A DNA stretch of 64,000 nt from Mycolicibacterium bacteremicum (GCF_943913955.1 NZ_CALUAE010000003.1:1-64000), one strand, 5' to 3'. Numbered from the stretch's first letter, positions 8,762-16,850 are shown. Program-made: numbers and translations. Notes: a model not told the origin generated them from the letters alone.

Positions 8762-9510
8762 CCCGCGAAACCGCGCGCAGCAGTCCAGGTTACGGCGATC
8801 CGGTCGCCGCGGTCCGCCGGCTGTCCCGCTCCTTCGGTGACACGACCGTGCTCGACGCGGTGGACCTGACCATCCACCGCGGCGAGTTCGTCGCCCTGCT
8901 GGGCCGCAGCGGATCCGGCAAGAGCACCCTGCTGCGCGCGCTGGCCGGACTGGACCACGGCGTCGCCGGCGGCGGCGACCTCTACGTCTCGCGCGATGTC
9001 TCGGTGGTCTTCCAGGATTCCCGGCTGCTGCCCTGGGCCCGGGTCCTGGACAACGTGACACTGGGCCTATCCGGCCGCGACGTCAGTGATCGGGGCGCCA
9101 CCGTGCTGGCCGATGTCGGGCTGCCCGGCCGCGAACGCGCCTGGCCCTACGAGCTCTCCGGCGGTGAGCAGCAACGCGTCGCGCTGGCCCGGTCCCTGGT
9201 GCGCAACCCGGCGCTGCTGCTGGCCGATGAACCGTTCGGCGCGCTGGACGCGCTGACCAGGATCCGGATGCACACGCTGCTGCAGGATCTGTGCGCCAAG
9301 TACCGGCCCGGCGTGCTGCTGGTGACCCACGATGTCGACGAGGCGGTGGCGCTGGCCGACCGCGTGCTGGTGCTCGACGGCGGCCGGTTCGTCGCCGACC
9401 GGACCCTGGACTTCCACGGCGAGGCCGAGCGCAACTATCGCAACCCGCAATTCGTCGCGCACCGGGAGGCGCTGCTGAGCGCGCTCGGTGTCACCTTCGA
9501 CTCGCACTGA
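8737..9510 (+). CDS. ABC transporter ATPase (SsuB-like)
   Basis: This 257-residue nucleotide-binding protein energises the importer. Walker A is GRSGSGKST, the signature is LSGGEQQRVALARSLV, Walker B is LLLADEPFGALD and the switch histidine is in LLVTHDVDEAV. RLLPWARVLDNV is the Q-loop region typical of SsuB/TauB/NrtD ATPases. The ATG at 8737 is preceded by AAAGGAGGG inside the permease gene. It is the last gene of the monooxygenase-ssuACB-like operon. Confidence 0.93.
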   Translation: MATSTRDLTRETARSSPGYGDPVAAVRRLSRSFGDTTVLDAVDLTIHRGEFVALLGRSGSGKSTLLRALAGLDHGVAGGGDLYVSRDVSVVFQDSRLLPWARVLDNVTLGLSGRDVSDRGATVLADVGLPGRERAWPYELSGGEQQRVALARSLVRNPALLLADEPFGALDALTRIRMHTLLQDLCAKYRPGVLLVTHDVDEAVALADRVLVLDGGRFVADRTLDFHGEAERNYRNPQFVAHREALLSALGVTFDSH

Positions 9511-9542
9511 GCGCAACCCCTGACCCTCCTACCCGCCCGCCC

Positions 9543-9548
9543 TATGGT
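9543..9548 (+). promoter_or_regulatory. -10 box for the small membrane peptide / yeiH operon
   Basis: TATGGT ends 6 nt before the ATG at 9555. That distance places transcription initiation at or next to the start codon, as in leaderless mycobacterial genes. No Shine-Dalgarno-like sequence precedes the ATG. Confidence 0.5.
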
Positions 9549-9554
9549 CGGCGA

Positions 9555-9662
9555 ATGGCTCAACCCGCGAAGTTGAACGAGGACTGGCTGGCCGTCATCG
9601 CCGGTCTCACCCTGCTGGCGCTGGTATTGGTGGGCGCGATCCCGGGCAGTGTGATCCCGTGA
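9555..9662 (+). CDS. 35-residue single-span membrane peptide upstream of YeiH
   Basis: The peptide begins MAQPAKLNEDWLAVIAG and continues as one hydrophobic span (about residues 13-30) ending in GSVIP. Three features support it as a real gene: a TATGGT box 6 nt upstream of the ATG, a clean membrane-helix composition, and a 4-nt GTGA overlap between its stop and the GTG start of the YeiH-type permease. Translational coupling suggests it is an accessory subunit or assembly factor of that permease. I know no established function. Confidence 0.65.
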   Translation: MAQPAKLNEDWLAVIAGLTLLALVLVGAIPGSVIP

Positions 9663-10774
9663 CCGGTACCGCGAGCGCATCCGAGGAGCGCGCCGACGAG
9701 CGGACCGCCAAACTGCCCTACGCGATCGCCGGCGTCCTGGTCGTCATTGCGCTCGGCGCGGCCACCCGGTTCTTCGAACAGCAGGTGCCGGGCTGGGCCG
9801 CCGACACCCCGCTGGCCAAGGTCGCCAAGTCCATCGAGTTCCCGGTCTACGCCATCGCGCTCGGCCTGATCGGCAACGTCATCCTGTCCAAATTGGCACT
9901 GCGCGAGGCACTTTCGCGAGGTTTCCGCACCGAGTTCTTCATCAAGACCGGGCTGGTGCTGCTCGGTGCCTCGATCAACCTCAAGCTGCTGGTCACCGCC
10001 GCCGGGCCGGCGATCATCCAGGCGCTGCTACTGATCAGCATCGTCTTCGGGTTCACCTGGTGGCTGGGCGGCCGGCTGGGCCTGGACGACAAGCTGCGCG
10101 CCCTGCTTGCCTCGGCGGTGTCGATCTGCGGTGTCAGCGCCGCCATCGCCGCCGCGGGTGCGGTGCAGGCCAAACGCGAGCAGCTGGCCTACGCCGCCTC
10201 ACTGGTGATCATCTTCGCGCTGCCCTCGATCTTCCTGCTGCCGTGGCTGGCCTCGGTGTTCGGGCTGCCCGACGCCGTCGCCGGCGCCTGGATCGGCGGC
10301 AACATCGACACCACCGCCGCCGTGGCCGCAGCCGGCGCCATCGCCGGTGAGGACGCGCTGCAGATCGCCACCATCGTCAAGACCACCCAGAACGCGCTCA
10401 TCGGCATCGTGGCGATCGCGCTGACCGCCTACTTCGCTTTGAAGGTCGAGCGCAAGAGTGGCGCCCAGGCCCGCCCCTCGCTGCGCGAATTCTGGGACCG
10501 GTTCCCGAAGTTCGTGCTCGGGTTCATCGCTGCCTCGGTGATCGGCACCCTGTATCTGCAGTTCGGCGGCGACAAGGTCAACATCGCGACCGTCAACGAC
10601 CTGCGGACCTGGTTCCTGATCTTCGCGTTCGTCGCGATCGGGCTGGAGTTCTCGCTGCGCGGCCTGCGCGAGGCGGGGTGGCGCCCGATCGCGCTGTTCG
10701 CCTCGGCGACGGTGGTCAACATCGTGGTCGCGCTGGGCCTGGCGCTGGTGCTGTTCGGCAACTTCACGGTGTAG
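9659..10774 (+). CDS. YeiH/UPF0324-family membrane permease
   Basis: This 371-residue polytopic protein has about ten predicted spans, with family motifs GLVLLGASINLKLL, SICGVSAAIAAAGAVQAK, AGAWIGGNIDTTAAVAAAGAI and IVKTTQNALIGIVAI. The YeiH family has been described as putative sulfate or anion exporters, but the substrate is not established. The GTG start at 9659 overlaps the stop of the 35-residue membrane peptide. The upstream operon probably handles organosulfur, so release of excess sulfite or sulfate is possible but is inference. Confidence 0.85.
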   Translation: MTGTASASEERADERTAKLPYAIAGVLVVIALGAATRFFEQQVPGWAADTPLAKVAKSIEFPVYAIALGLIGNVILSKLALREALSRGFRTEFFIKTGLVLLGASINLKLLVTAAGPAIIQALLLISIVFGFTWWLGGRLGLDDKLRALLASAVSICGVSAAIAAAGAVQAKREQLAYAASLVIIFALPSIFLLPWLASVFGLPDAVAGAWIGGNIDTTAAVAAAGAIAGEDALQIATIVKTTQNALIGIVAIALTAYFALKVERKSGAQARPSLREFWDRFPKFVLGFIAASVIGTLYLQFGGDKVNIATVNDLRTWFLIFAFVAIGLEFSLRGLREAGWRPIALFASATVVNIVVALGLALVLFGNFTV

Positions 10775-10857
10775 CCGGCCGGCGAGGGTGCGCAAAGTCC
10801 GCACGGCATCGGCGTGTCGGGGTGCAGACACGCTCGCTCGCCGGGGAGAGCAGCGGT

Positions 10858-10863
10858 TACGCT
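10858..10863 (+). promoter_or_regulatory. -10 box for fecB2-like gene
   Basis: TACGCT (TANNNT) ends 6 nt before the GTG start at 10870. This supports that GTG as a leaderless start rather than the longer upstream reading frame. Confidence 0.4.
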
Positions 10864-10869
10864 CACGGC

Positions 10870-11817
10870 GTGCCGACACCCTGGTCCCGGCGAGCCTTTC
10901 TGCTGGCGCTTGCCGCCGGCTCGGCGGCCGCGGCCACCGCGTGCACATCCGAGCCACCGCCCGGCGCCGTCGCCGACGACGGATCGGTCACCGTCACCCA
11001 CGCATTCGGTGAGACCCGGATCCCCGCCGCACCGACCCGCGTCGTCAGCGCCGGCCTGACCGGCCAGGACTGTCTGCTGGCCGTCGGCGTCGTCCCCGTC
11101 GGGGTGACCGAATGGTTCGGCGGGCAACCGTTCGCGATATGGCCGTGGGCGCTGCCCGCACTCGGCGCCGCCCAGCCCGCGGTGCTCAACCTCGACAACG
11201 GCATCAACTTCGAGGCCATCACCGCGCTGAACCCCGATCTCATCGTCGCCACCAACGCCGGCCTGGACCGCGACACCTATGACCGGTTGTCCGGCGTCGC
11301 GCCGACCATCGCCCAATCCGGTACGCAGGCATTCTTCGAACCGTGGAAGGACCAGGCGACCGCCATCGGCGCCGCCGTGTTCAAGCAAGACGAGATGCAG
11401 CAGCTGATCACCGATATCGACACCCGGTTCACCACGGCGGCCACCCAGCACCCCGCATTCAAGGACAAGCGGGCGCTGCTGCTGCAGGGCAGCCTGGACG
11501 GTGGCGATCTGGTGACGACACCGCCGGGCTGGCGCACCGAGTTCCTCACCCAGCTCGGATTCCAGGTGCCCGAGACCGACCCGACGGTGCCGCGGGACCG
11601 GATGGCGCTGGTACTCCGGGAGGCCGACGTGCTGATCTGGTGCGCCGATGATCCCGAGATCGCCGCACTGACCGCGGACCCCCTCGTCGCCGAGCAGGGC
11701 AAACGCAACGTGTTCACCGGCCGCGACCTGGCCGCCGCGATCGCGTTCAGCTCGCCGCTGTCGCTGCCCGCGGTGGCCGACCAGCTGCCACCGCTGCTGA
11801 CGCCCGCGCTGGCCTGA
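10870..11817 (+). CDS. fecB2: Iron-siderophore ABC transporter binding lipoprotein (FecB2-like)
   Basis: This 315-residue protein begins MPTPWSRRAFLLALAAGS. It has twin arginines followed by a hydrophobic stretch and the lipobox ATAC at Cys25, so it is probably a Tat-exported lipoprotein. The mature part is a TroA/FecB-type binding fold: TRVVSAGLTGQDCLLAVGVVP, NFEAITALNPDLIVATN and the C-terminal DVLIWCADDPEIAALTADP. It corresponds in position to Rv0265c. No permease or ATPase accompanies it, so it must work with a transporter encoded elsewhere. GTG 10870 is chosen from the signal peptide and the -10 box. Confidence 0.85.
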   Translation: MPTPWSRRAFLLALAAGSAAAATACTSEPPPGAVADDGSVTVTHAFGETRIPAAPTRVVSAGLTGQDCLLAVGVVPVGVTEWFGGQPFAIWPWALPALGAAQPAVLNLDNGINFEAITALNPDLIVATNAGLDRDTYDRLSGVAPTIAQSGTQAFFEPWKDQATAIGAAVFKQDEMQQLITDIDTRFTTAATQHPAFKDKRALLLQGSLDGGDLVTTPPGWRTEFLTQLGFQVPETDPTVPRDRMALVLREADVLIWCADDPEIAALTADPLVAEQGKRNVFTGRDLAAAIAFSSPLSLPAVADQLPPLLTPALA

Positions 11818-11829
11818 GAAGATATCCGG

Positions 11830-12516
11830 GTGAGCAGCCCGACCGAGACCGAGCACCGTCCCTCCTACGCGCAGGTGGGTTCGGCCTACTATCCGATCTT
11901 CGTCGCGGTGTTCACCGCGCTGGTGATCATCTCCAACGTCACCGCAACCAAGGGCGTCGAGTTCGGCCCGATCATCACCGACGGCGGGTTCATCGTCTTC
12001 CCGCTGACCTACGTCATCGGCGACGTGCTGTCGGAAGTCTACGGGTTCAAGGCCGCACGACGCGCCATCTTCACCGGCTTTGCGATGAATGCGCTTGCCG
12101 CCGCCGCGTTCTGGGCGACGGTCTATCTGCCGGCCGCCGACTTCTACCCCAACCAGGAGCACCTGGAGAACATCGTCAGCGCCTACACCGGGCTGATCAT
12201 CGCCGGGATGGCCGGGTTCCTCGTCGGCCAGACCCTGAATGCCTGGTCGCTGGTGCTGATCAAGGAGCGGACCAAGGAAAAGCACCTGTGGGCGCGGCTG
12301 GTCGGCTCGACGTTCATCGGCCAGCTCGGCGACACCGTGGTGTTCTGCGCGATCGCGGCGAGCGTCATCGGCATCACCTCGTTCACCGATTTCCTGATCT
12401 ACACCGCGCAGGGCTGGTTCTACAAGACCATCGTCGAGGTGGTGCTGCTGCCCATCACCTACCGGGTGATCGCGATCGTCAAGCGCCGTGAGCCGACCTA
12501 TCAGCCGGCGGTGTGA
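11830..12516 (+). CDS. yhhQ: Queuosine precursor transporter (YhhQ/QPTR family)
   Basis: This 228-residue, roughly six-span membrane protein matches the YhhQ family, which imports queuosine precursors such as preQ0 or preQ1. Recognisable segments are ALVIISNVTATKGVEFGP, FPLTYVIGDVLSEVYGFKAARRAI, GFLVGQTLNAWSLVLIKE, RLVGSTFIGQLGDTVVFCAIA and GWFYKTIVEVVLLPITYRVI. The start is GTG 11830, 12 nt after the fecB2-like stop, so the two could share a transcript without a functional link. No queuosine gene is nearby. Confidence 0.85.
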   Translation: MSSPTETEHRPSYAQVGSAYYPIFVAVFTALVIISNVTATKGVEFGPIITDGGFIVFPLTYVIGDVLSEVYGFKAARRAIFTGFAMNALAAAAFWATVYLPAADFYPNQEHLENIVSAYTGLIIAGMAGFLVGQTLNAWSLVLIKERTKEKHLWARLVGSTFIGQLGDTVVFCAIAASVIGITSFTDFLIYTAQGWFYKTIVEVVLLPITYRVIAIVKRREPTYQPAV

Positions 12517-12602
12517 GTAGCCGGCGATGATGGTGGATGAACCGTTGTTAAGGCTCCTCTGGCAAACCCCTCAGACACGTCGAGAAAGAACTTACCCGGC
12601 GG

Positions 12603-12608
12603 TAGCTT
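12603..12608 (+). promoter_or_regulatory. -10 box for pxpB, joined to a TTACCCGGCGGTA site
   Basis: TAGCTT ends 6 nt before the pxpB ATG at 12615, which suggests a leaderless transcript. It overlaps the end of TTACCCGGCGGTA (12592-12604). That 13-mer is identical to one in the fadE5 promoter at 48173-48185. It may be a shared regulator site or coincidence. Confidence 0.4.
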
Positions 12609-12614
12609 CGGTAG

Positions 12615-13274
12615 ATGACGGTGACATCGGAAGTCCACGTGCCCGGTGAGTTGGGCACCGTTCACGATTACGGCGATCAGGCGCTGCTGCTCGAGTTCGA
12701 CAGCACCGCGGCGGTATTGGCCTGGACCGACACCTTGCAGCACGCCGGCCTGCCCGGTGTCCTGGACATCGTGCCCGCGTCCAAGACCGTCCTGCTGAAG
12801 CTGACCGGCCCGCGATATCTCGCACCCACCCGGCAACGGCTGAAAACCCTGCGTCTGCGCCGCCCGGTCGACGAGCAGGCCCGCTGTGCCCAGCCCGACG
12901 TCGTGATCGAGGTGACCTACGACGGCGCCGACCTGGCCGATGTCGCCGCGCTCACCGGCCTGAGCGTCGATGAGGTGGTCGCCGCGCACACCGGCACCCA
13001 TTGGCAGGTCGGATTCGGCGGATTCGCACCGGGATTCGCGTACCTGATCGGCGGGGATCCCCGCCTGCAGGTGCCCCGTCGGGCCGAGCCGCGCACCCGG
13101 GTGCCGGCCGGATCGGTGGGACTGGCCGGCGAGTTCAGCGGGGTCTATCCCCGCGAATCCCCCGGCGGCTGGCAGCTGATCGGCCGCACGTCGGCCGTGC
13201 TCTTCGACGTGACCCGCGACCAGCCCGCCCTGCTGACGCCGGGTATGACCGTCGCGTTCCGGGCGGCATCATGA
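12615..13274 (+). CDS. pxpB: 5-oxoprolinase subunit PxpB (KipI family)
   Basis: This 219-residue cytoplasmic protein carries the family hallmarks HTGTHWQVGFGGFAPGFAYL, RVPAGSVGLAGEFSGVYP and ESPGGWQLIGRTSAVLFD. PxpA, PxpB and PxpC together hydrolyse 5-oxoproline to glutamate in an ATP-dependent reaction; B and C were formerly called KipI and KipA. It corresponds to Rv0264c. It overlaps pxpC by 4 nt, so B and C are made together. No pxpA (LamB/YcsF) is present in the window. Confidence 0.9.
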   Translation: MTVTSEVHVPGELGTVHDYGDQALLLEFDSTAAVLAWTDTLQHAGLPGVLDIVPASKTVLLKLTGPRYLAPTRQRLKTLRLRRPVDEQARCAQPDVVIEVTYDGADLADVAALTGLSVDEVVAAHTGTHWQVGFGGFAPGFAYLIGGDPRLQVPRRAEPRTRVPAGSVGLAGEFSGVYPRESPGGWQLIGRTSAVLFDVTRDQPALLTPGMTVAFRAAS

Positions 13275-14149
13275 GCGTCACGCTGGAAGTCCTGCGCACC
13301 GGCCCGCTGGCGCTGGTGGAGGATCTGGGCCGGCCCGGCATGGCACACATGGGGGTGACCACCTCCGGTGCCGCCGACCGGCGGGCGCACACGCTGGCCA
13401 ACCGGCTGGTCGCCAACCCCGGTGCCCATGCCACCGTCGAGGTCACCTTCGGCGGGTTCTCGGCCCGCGTGCGCGGCGGGGACGTCACCATCGCCGTCAC
13501 CGGGGCCGACACCGACCCGGCCGTCAACGGAGTTCCGTTCGGCACCAACAGCATCCACTACGCGCGGGACGGCGAGGTCATCTCGCTGGGCGCACCGCAC
13601 TCCGGGATGCGCAGCTACCTCGCGGTGCGCGGCGGTATCGACGTGGCCCCGGTGCTGGGGTCACGCAGCTACGACGTGATGTCGGCGATCGGCCCGGCAC
13701 CGCTGCGCGCGGGTGACGTGCTGCCGGTCGGCGACCACAGCACCGACTACCCCGAACTCGACCAGGCGCCCGTGGGTGCCATCGCCCCGGAGATCTTGGA
13801 GTTGCAGGTGGTTCCGGGCCCGCGGGACGACTGGTTCGTCGACCCGGACATCCTGGTCCGCACCAACTGGCAGGTGACCAACCGTAGCGACCGGGTCGGC
13901 ATGCGACTGGTGGGAATGCCGCTGGAATACCGGTGGCCGGACCGGCAGCTGCCCAGCGAGGGCGCCACTCGCGGCGCGATCCAGGTACCGCCCAACGGTT
14001 TTCCGGTGATCCTGGGTCCCGATCACCCGGTTACCGGTGGCTACCCGGTGATCGGCGTGGTCACCGACGAGGACATCGACGCGCTCGGCCAGGTGCGGCC
14101 CGGGCAGACGGTCCGGTTGCACTGGTCGCGACCGCGCCGCCCGTGGTGA
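13271..14149 (+). CDS. pxpC: 5-oxoprolinase subunit PxpC (KipA family)
   Basis: This 292-residue partner of PxpB has LEVLRTGPLALVEDLGRPG at the N-terminus, TSGAADRRAHTLANRLVAN, the central YLAVRGGIDVAPVLGSRS and, near the end, GGYPVIGVVTDEDIDALGQ. These match the biotin-carboxylase-like/AHS2 fold of the family. The ATG at 13271 overlaps the pxpB stop (ATGA). It corresponds to Rv0263c. The first ~270 nt of the longer upstream frame lie inside pxpB and are a shadow. Confidence 0.9.
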   Translation: MSVTLEVLRTGPLALVEDLGRPGMAHMGVTTSGAADRRAHTLANRLVANPGAHATVEVTFGGFSARVRGGDVTIAVTGADTDPAVNGVPFGTNSIHYARDGEVISLGAPHSGMRSYLAVRGGIDVAPVLGSRSYDVMSAIGPAPLRAGDVLPVGDHSTDYPELDQAPVGAIAPEILELQVVPGPRDDWFVDPDILVRTNWQVTNRSDRVGMRLVGMPLEYRWPDRQLPSEGATRGAIQVPPNGFPVILGPDHPVTGGYPVIGVVTDEDIDALGQVRPGQTVRLHWSRPRRPW

Positions 14150-14170
14150 GTTGGTGGTAGAAACGGCAGT

Positions 14171-14755
14171 GTGCGCAGTCACCCGCAGGGACAGGCCGCC
14201 GTCCGCGATGTCCACACCGCGCGGTTGATCCACACCGCCGATCTGGACGCCGAGACCCGCACGGATGCGCACCGGATGGTCGTGGCCGCGTTCGCCGGCG
14301 ATCCCGACGGCGCCTTCGACGACTCGGACTGGGAGCACGCACTCGGCGGCATGCACGCCCTGATCTTCCACCGCGGCGCGATCATCGCGCACGGGGCGGT
14401 GGTGCAACGTCGGCTGCTGCACCGCGAGACGCCACTGCGCTGCGGCTATATCGAGGCGGTCGCCGTTCGGGAGGACTGGCGGGGCCAGGGGTTGGCGACC
14501 GCGATCATGGACGCGTTGGAACAGGTGCTGCGCGGCGCGTACCAGCTGGGCGCGCTGGGCGCCTCGGAGGCCGGCCTGCAGCTGTATCTGCCGCGCGGCT
14601 GGCGGCAGTGGCAGGGCCCCACCTCGGTGCTGGCACCGACGGGCATCACCCGCACGCCCGAGGATGACGGCGGGGTGTACGTGCTGCCGGTCGACGTCGA
14701 GCTGGACCTCGACGCGGAGCTGAGCTGTGATTGGCGTGCCGGGGACGTCTGGTAG
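14171..14755 (+). CDS. aac(2')-I: Aminoglycoside 2'-N-acetyltransferase AAC(2')-I
   Basis: This 194-residue GNAT protein closely resembles the chromosomal AAC(2')-Ic/Id enzymes of mycobacteria, which transfer acetyl from acetyl-CoA to the 2'-amino group of gentamicin- and tobramycin-type drugs. Diagnostic stretches are VHTARLIHTADLD, DSDWEHALGGMHALIFH, HGAVVQRRLL, the acetyl-CoA loop VREDWRGQGLATAI, RGAYQLGALGAS and the C-terminal CDWRAGDVW. It lies at the position of Rv0262c, after pxpBC. This is an intrinsic gene, not an acquired cassette. Natural substrates may be unrelated to drugs. The start is GTG 14171. Confidence 0.92.
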   Translation: MRSHPQGQAAVRDVHTARLIHTADLDAETRTDAHRMVVAAFAGDPDGAFDDSDWEHALGGMHALIFHRGAIIAHGAVVQRRLLHRETPLRCGYIEAVAVREDWRGQGLATAIMDALEQVLRGAYQLGALGASEAGLQLYLPRGWRQWQGPTSVLAPTGITRTPEDDGGVYVLPVDVELDLDAELSCDWRAGDVW

Positions 14756-14923
14756 CGCCGGGCCGCCACCTCACCGTCCGCGCCCTCGGGTGGTGAGCGG
14801 AAGTTCACGGCCGGGTTATCGCCAGCAGTGCCCGCGCAACAATGCGCTCCTAACCTCTGACCGATGTCGTCCGCAGCCACCCCACCAGCCCGGCCTGCTG
14901 CGACACCCGCGCGCAATCGCGGG

Positions 14924-14939
14924 GTAACAGCCCAGAAAC
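14924..14939 (+). promoter_or_regulatory. GlnR-type box upstream of nnaR
   Basis: GTAAC-AGCCCA-GAAAC is an exact match to the actinobacterial GlnR half-site pair (gTnAC-N6-GaAAC). It ends 22 nt before the nnaR ATG, in the 206-bp spacer after aac(2')-I. Because GlnR controls nitrate/nitrite assimilation in actinobacteria and the next gene is nnaR, the match has functional sense. I saw nothing else distinctive in the spacer. Confidence 0.7.
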
Positions 14940-14961
14940 ACCGACTGAATACACAGGTGAC

Positions 14962-16110
14962 ATGACTGAACCTGACTGGGCACCGCTCACCGGGTTCCGG
15001 GTGGCGGTGACCTCGGCTCGACGCAGCGAAGAGTTGGCCGCGCTGCTCACCCGGCGCGGTGCCGACGTGACCAGTGCTGCCGCCATCACGATGGTGCCGC
15101 TGCCCGATGACGACGAGCTGCGCGCCAACACCGAGGCGCTGATCGCCACCCCGCCCGACATCGTGATCGCCACCACCGGCATCGGGTTCCGCGGCTGGAT
15201 CGCGGCCGCCGACGGCTGGGGCCTGGCCCACGACCTGACCGCCGCGCTGGGCAACGCCCGCATCGTCTCGCGGGGACCCAAGGCCACCGGCGCACTGCGC
15301 GCGGCGGGGCTGCCCGAGGAATGGTCGCCGGAATCGGAGTCCTCCCGCGAACTGCTGCACTACCTGCTGGAGGGCGGCATCGTCGGTATGCGCGTCGCGG
15401 TGCAGCTGCACGGCACCAACGACGACTGGGATCCGTTCCCCGAGTTCCTCGACGAGTTGCGGTCCGCCGGCGCCGACGTGGTGCCCATCCGGGTGTACCG
15501 CTGGAATCCCGCACCGCGCAACGGACCCTTCGACCAACTGGTGCTGAGCATCGCCGACCAGCGCTTCGACGCCGTCAGCTTCACCTCCGCGCCGGCGGTG
15601 GCCGCCCTGCTGTTGCGCGCGGCCGATCTCGGTGTCGAGTCGGCGGTGCTGGATGCGTTGCGCACCAATGTGCACGCCATGTGCGTGGGCCCGATCACCG
15701 CGCGTCCGCTCGTACGGCTGGGCGTGCCCACCTCGGCCCCGGAGCGGATGCGCCTGGGCGCCCTGGCCCGCCACATCACCGACGAGTTGCCGCTGCTGCA
15801 GTCGCGTCGGATGCGGGTGGCCGGGCATCTGCTGGAGATCCGCGGCACCTGTGTGCTGGTCGACGATGTGGTCAAGGAGCTGCCCCCGGCCGGGATGGCG
15901 ACCATCCGCGCCCTGGCCCACCGGCCGGGTTCGGTGGTGTCACGCCACGATCTGCTCAGTGCGCTGCCGGGGAGCGGAACCGACACCCACGCCGTCGAGA
16001 CCGCGGTGCTGCGGCTACGAACTGCGCTGGGCGACAAGAACATCGTGTCGACCGTGGTCAAGCGGGGCTACCGGTTGGCCGTCGACGAGTACCCGATGGG
16101 AGTGTCATGA
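14962..16110 (+). CDS. nnaR: Nitrate/nitrite assimilation regulator NnaR (HemD-like plus winged helix)
   Basis: This 382-residue protein fuses a uroporphyrinogen-III-synthase-like domain (residues ~1-265; GFRVAVTSARRSEELAALL, FTSAPAVAALLLRAAD) to an OmpR/PhoB-type winged helix (residues ~280-375; HLLEIRGTCVLVDDVVKELP, HAVETAVLRLRTALGDKNIV, VVKRGYRLAV). It is the Rv0260c homologue, known in M. smegmatis as NnaR, a regulator of nitrite assimilation that works with GlnR. The HemD-like part may sense a tetrapyrrole or siroheme precursor rather than catalyse, which is inference. It overlaps the chelatase gene by 4 nt. Confidence 0.88.
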   Translation: MTEPDWAPLTGFRVAVTSARRSEELAALLTRRGADVTSAAAITMVPLPDDDELRANTEALIATPPDIVIATTGIGFRGWIAAADGWGLAHDLTAALGNARIVSRGPKATGALRAAGLPEEWSPESESSRELLHYLLEGGIVGMRVAVQLHGTNDDWDPFPEFLDELRSAGADVVPIRVYRWNPAPRNGPFDQLVLSIADQRFDAVSFTSAPAVAALLLRAADLGVESAVLDALRTNVHAMCVGPITARPLVRLGVPTSAPERMRLGALARHITDELPLLQSRRMRVAGHLLEIRGTCVLVDDVVKELPPAGMATIRALAHRPGSVVSRHDLLSALPGSGTDTHAVETAVLRLRTALGDKNIVSTVVKRGYRLAVDEYPMGVS

Positions 16111-16817
16111 ATCGCGATGCCTCCGCGGTGCTGGTGGCGCACGGCACCCGCAAACCCGGCGGGGTCGGCATGATCGGTCAACTGGCCGAACGTGTCTCGG
16201 ACGTGCTGAACCGGCCGGTGCACGTCGCGTTCGTCGATGTGCTGGGACCGACACCGTCCGAGGTGCTCGACGGACTGCCCGCCGACCGGCCCGCCGTGCT
16301 GGTGCCGGCGTTCCTGTCCGGCGGCTACCACGTCCGCGCCGACGTCCCCGCGCACGTCGAGGCGAGCTCACACCCGGCGGTGACCGTGACCCCGCCGCTG
16401 GGGCCGTGCCCGGGTACGGTACGTGTACTGGCCGACAGACTGCAGGAATCCGGCTGGCGCCCCGGTGATTCGGTGATCATGGCTGCCGCGGGCACCTCCG
16501 ATCGCAGCGCGCAGTCCGACCTGCGCCAGACCGCGGCCATGCTGTCGGCACTGATCGGCGACCGGGTCGAGCTGGGTTATGCCGCCACCGGCGCACCCAC
16601 GGTGGCCGACGCGGTGGAGGCCGCCCGAACGCGTGGCCGCGGGGGACGGATCGCGGTCGCGTCCTACCTGCTGGCCGACGGGCTCTTCCAGGACCGGCTG
16701 CGCAACTCCGGCACCGATCTGGTGGCCGAGCCGCTGGGCATTCACCCCGGCATGGTCCGGTTGATCGCCAACCGGTTCCGGCGCGCCGGCGCGGTCCGGC
16801 TGTCCAGCGCCGCCTGA
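16107..16817 (+). CDS. Sirohydrochlorin chelatase (CbiX/SirB-like)
   Basis: This 236-residue protein has two tandem CbiX-like halves. The first starts SAVLVAHGTRKPGG with the metal-binding histidine, followed by VLVPAFLSGGYHVRADVPAH. The second contains VIMAAAGTSDRSAQSD and IAVASYLLADGLFQDRL. It should insert ferrous iron into sirohydrochlorin to give siroheme, the NirB cofactor. It corresponds to Rv0259c. ATG 16107 overlaps the nnaR stop by 4 nt, so regulator and cofactor enzyme are coupled. Cobalt chelation for cobalamin is the alternative, but the nirBD context favours iron. Confidence 0.85.
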   Translation: MNRDASAVLVAHGTRKPGGVGMIGQLAERVSDVLNRPVHVAFVDVLGPTPSEVLDGLPADRPAVLVPAFLSGGYHVRADVPAHVEASSHPAVTVTPPLGPCPGTVRVLADRLQESGWRPGDSVIMAAAGTSDRSAQSDLRQTAAMLSALIGDRVELGYAATGAPTVADAVEAARTRGRGGRIAVASYLLADGLFQDRLRNSGTDLVAEPLGIHPGMVRLIANRFRRAGAVRLSSAA

Positions 16818-16850
16818 CCAGCCGATTCGAGCCCGGCGCACCTGCTGGGC

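Noticed and set aside
10429..12285. 618-residue antisense frame over yeiH, fecB2 and yhhQ
   Set aside because: It crosses three clear sense genes and their spacers and has no domain or ribosome site.
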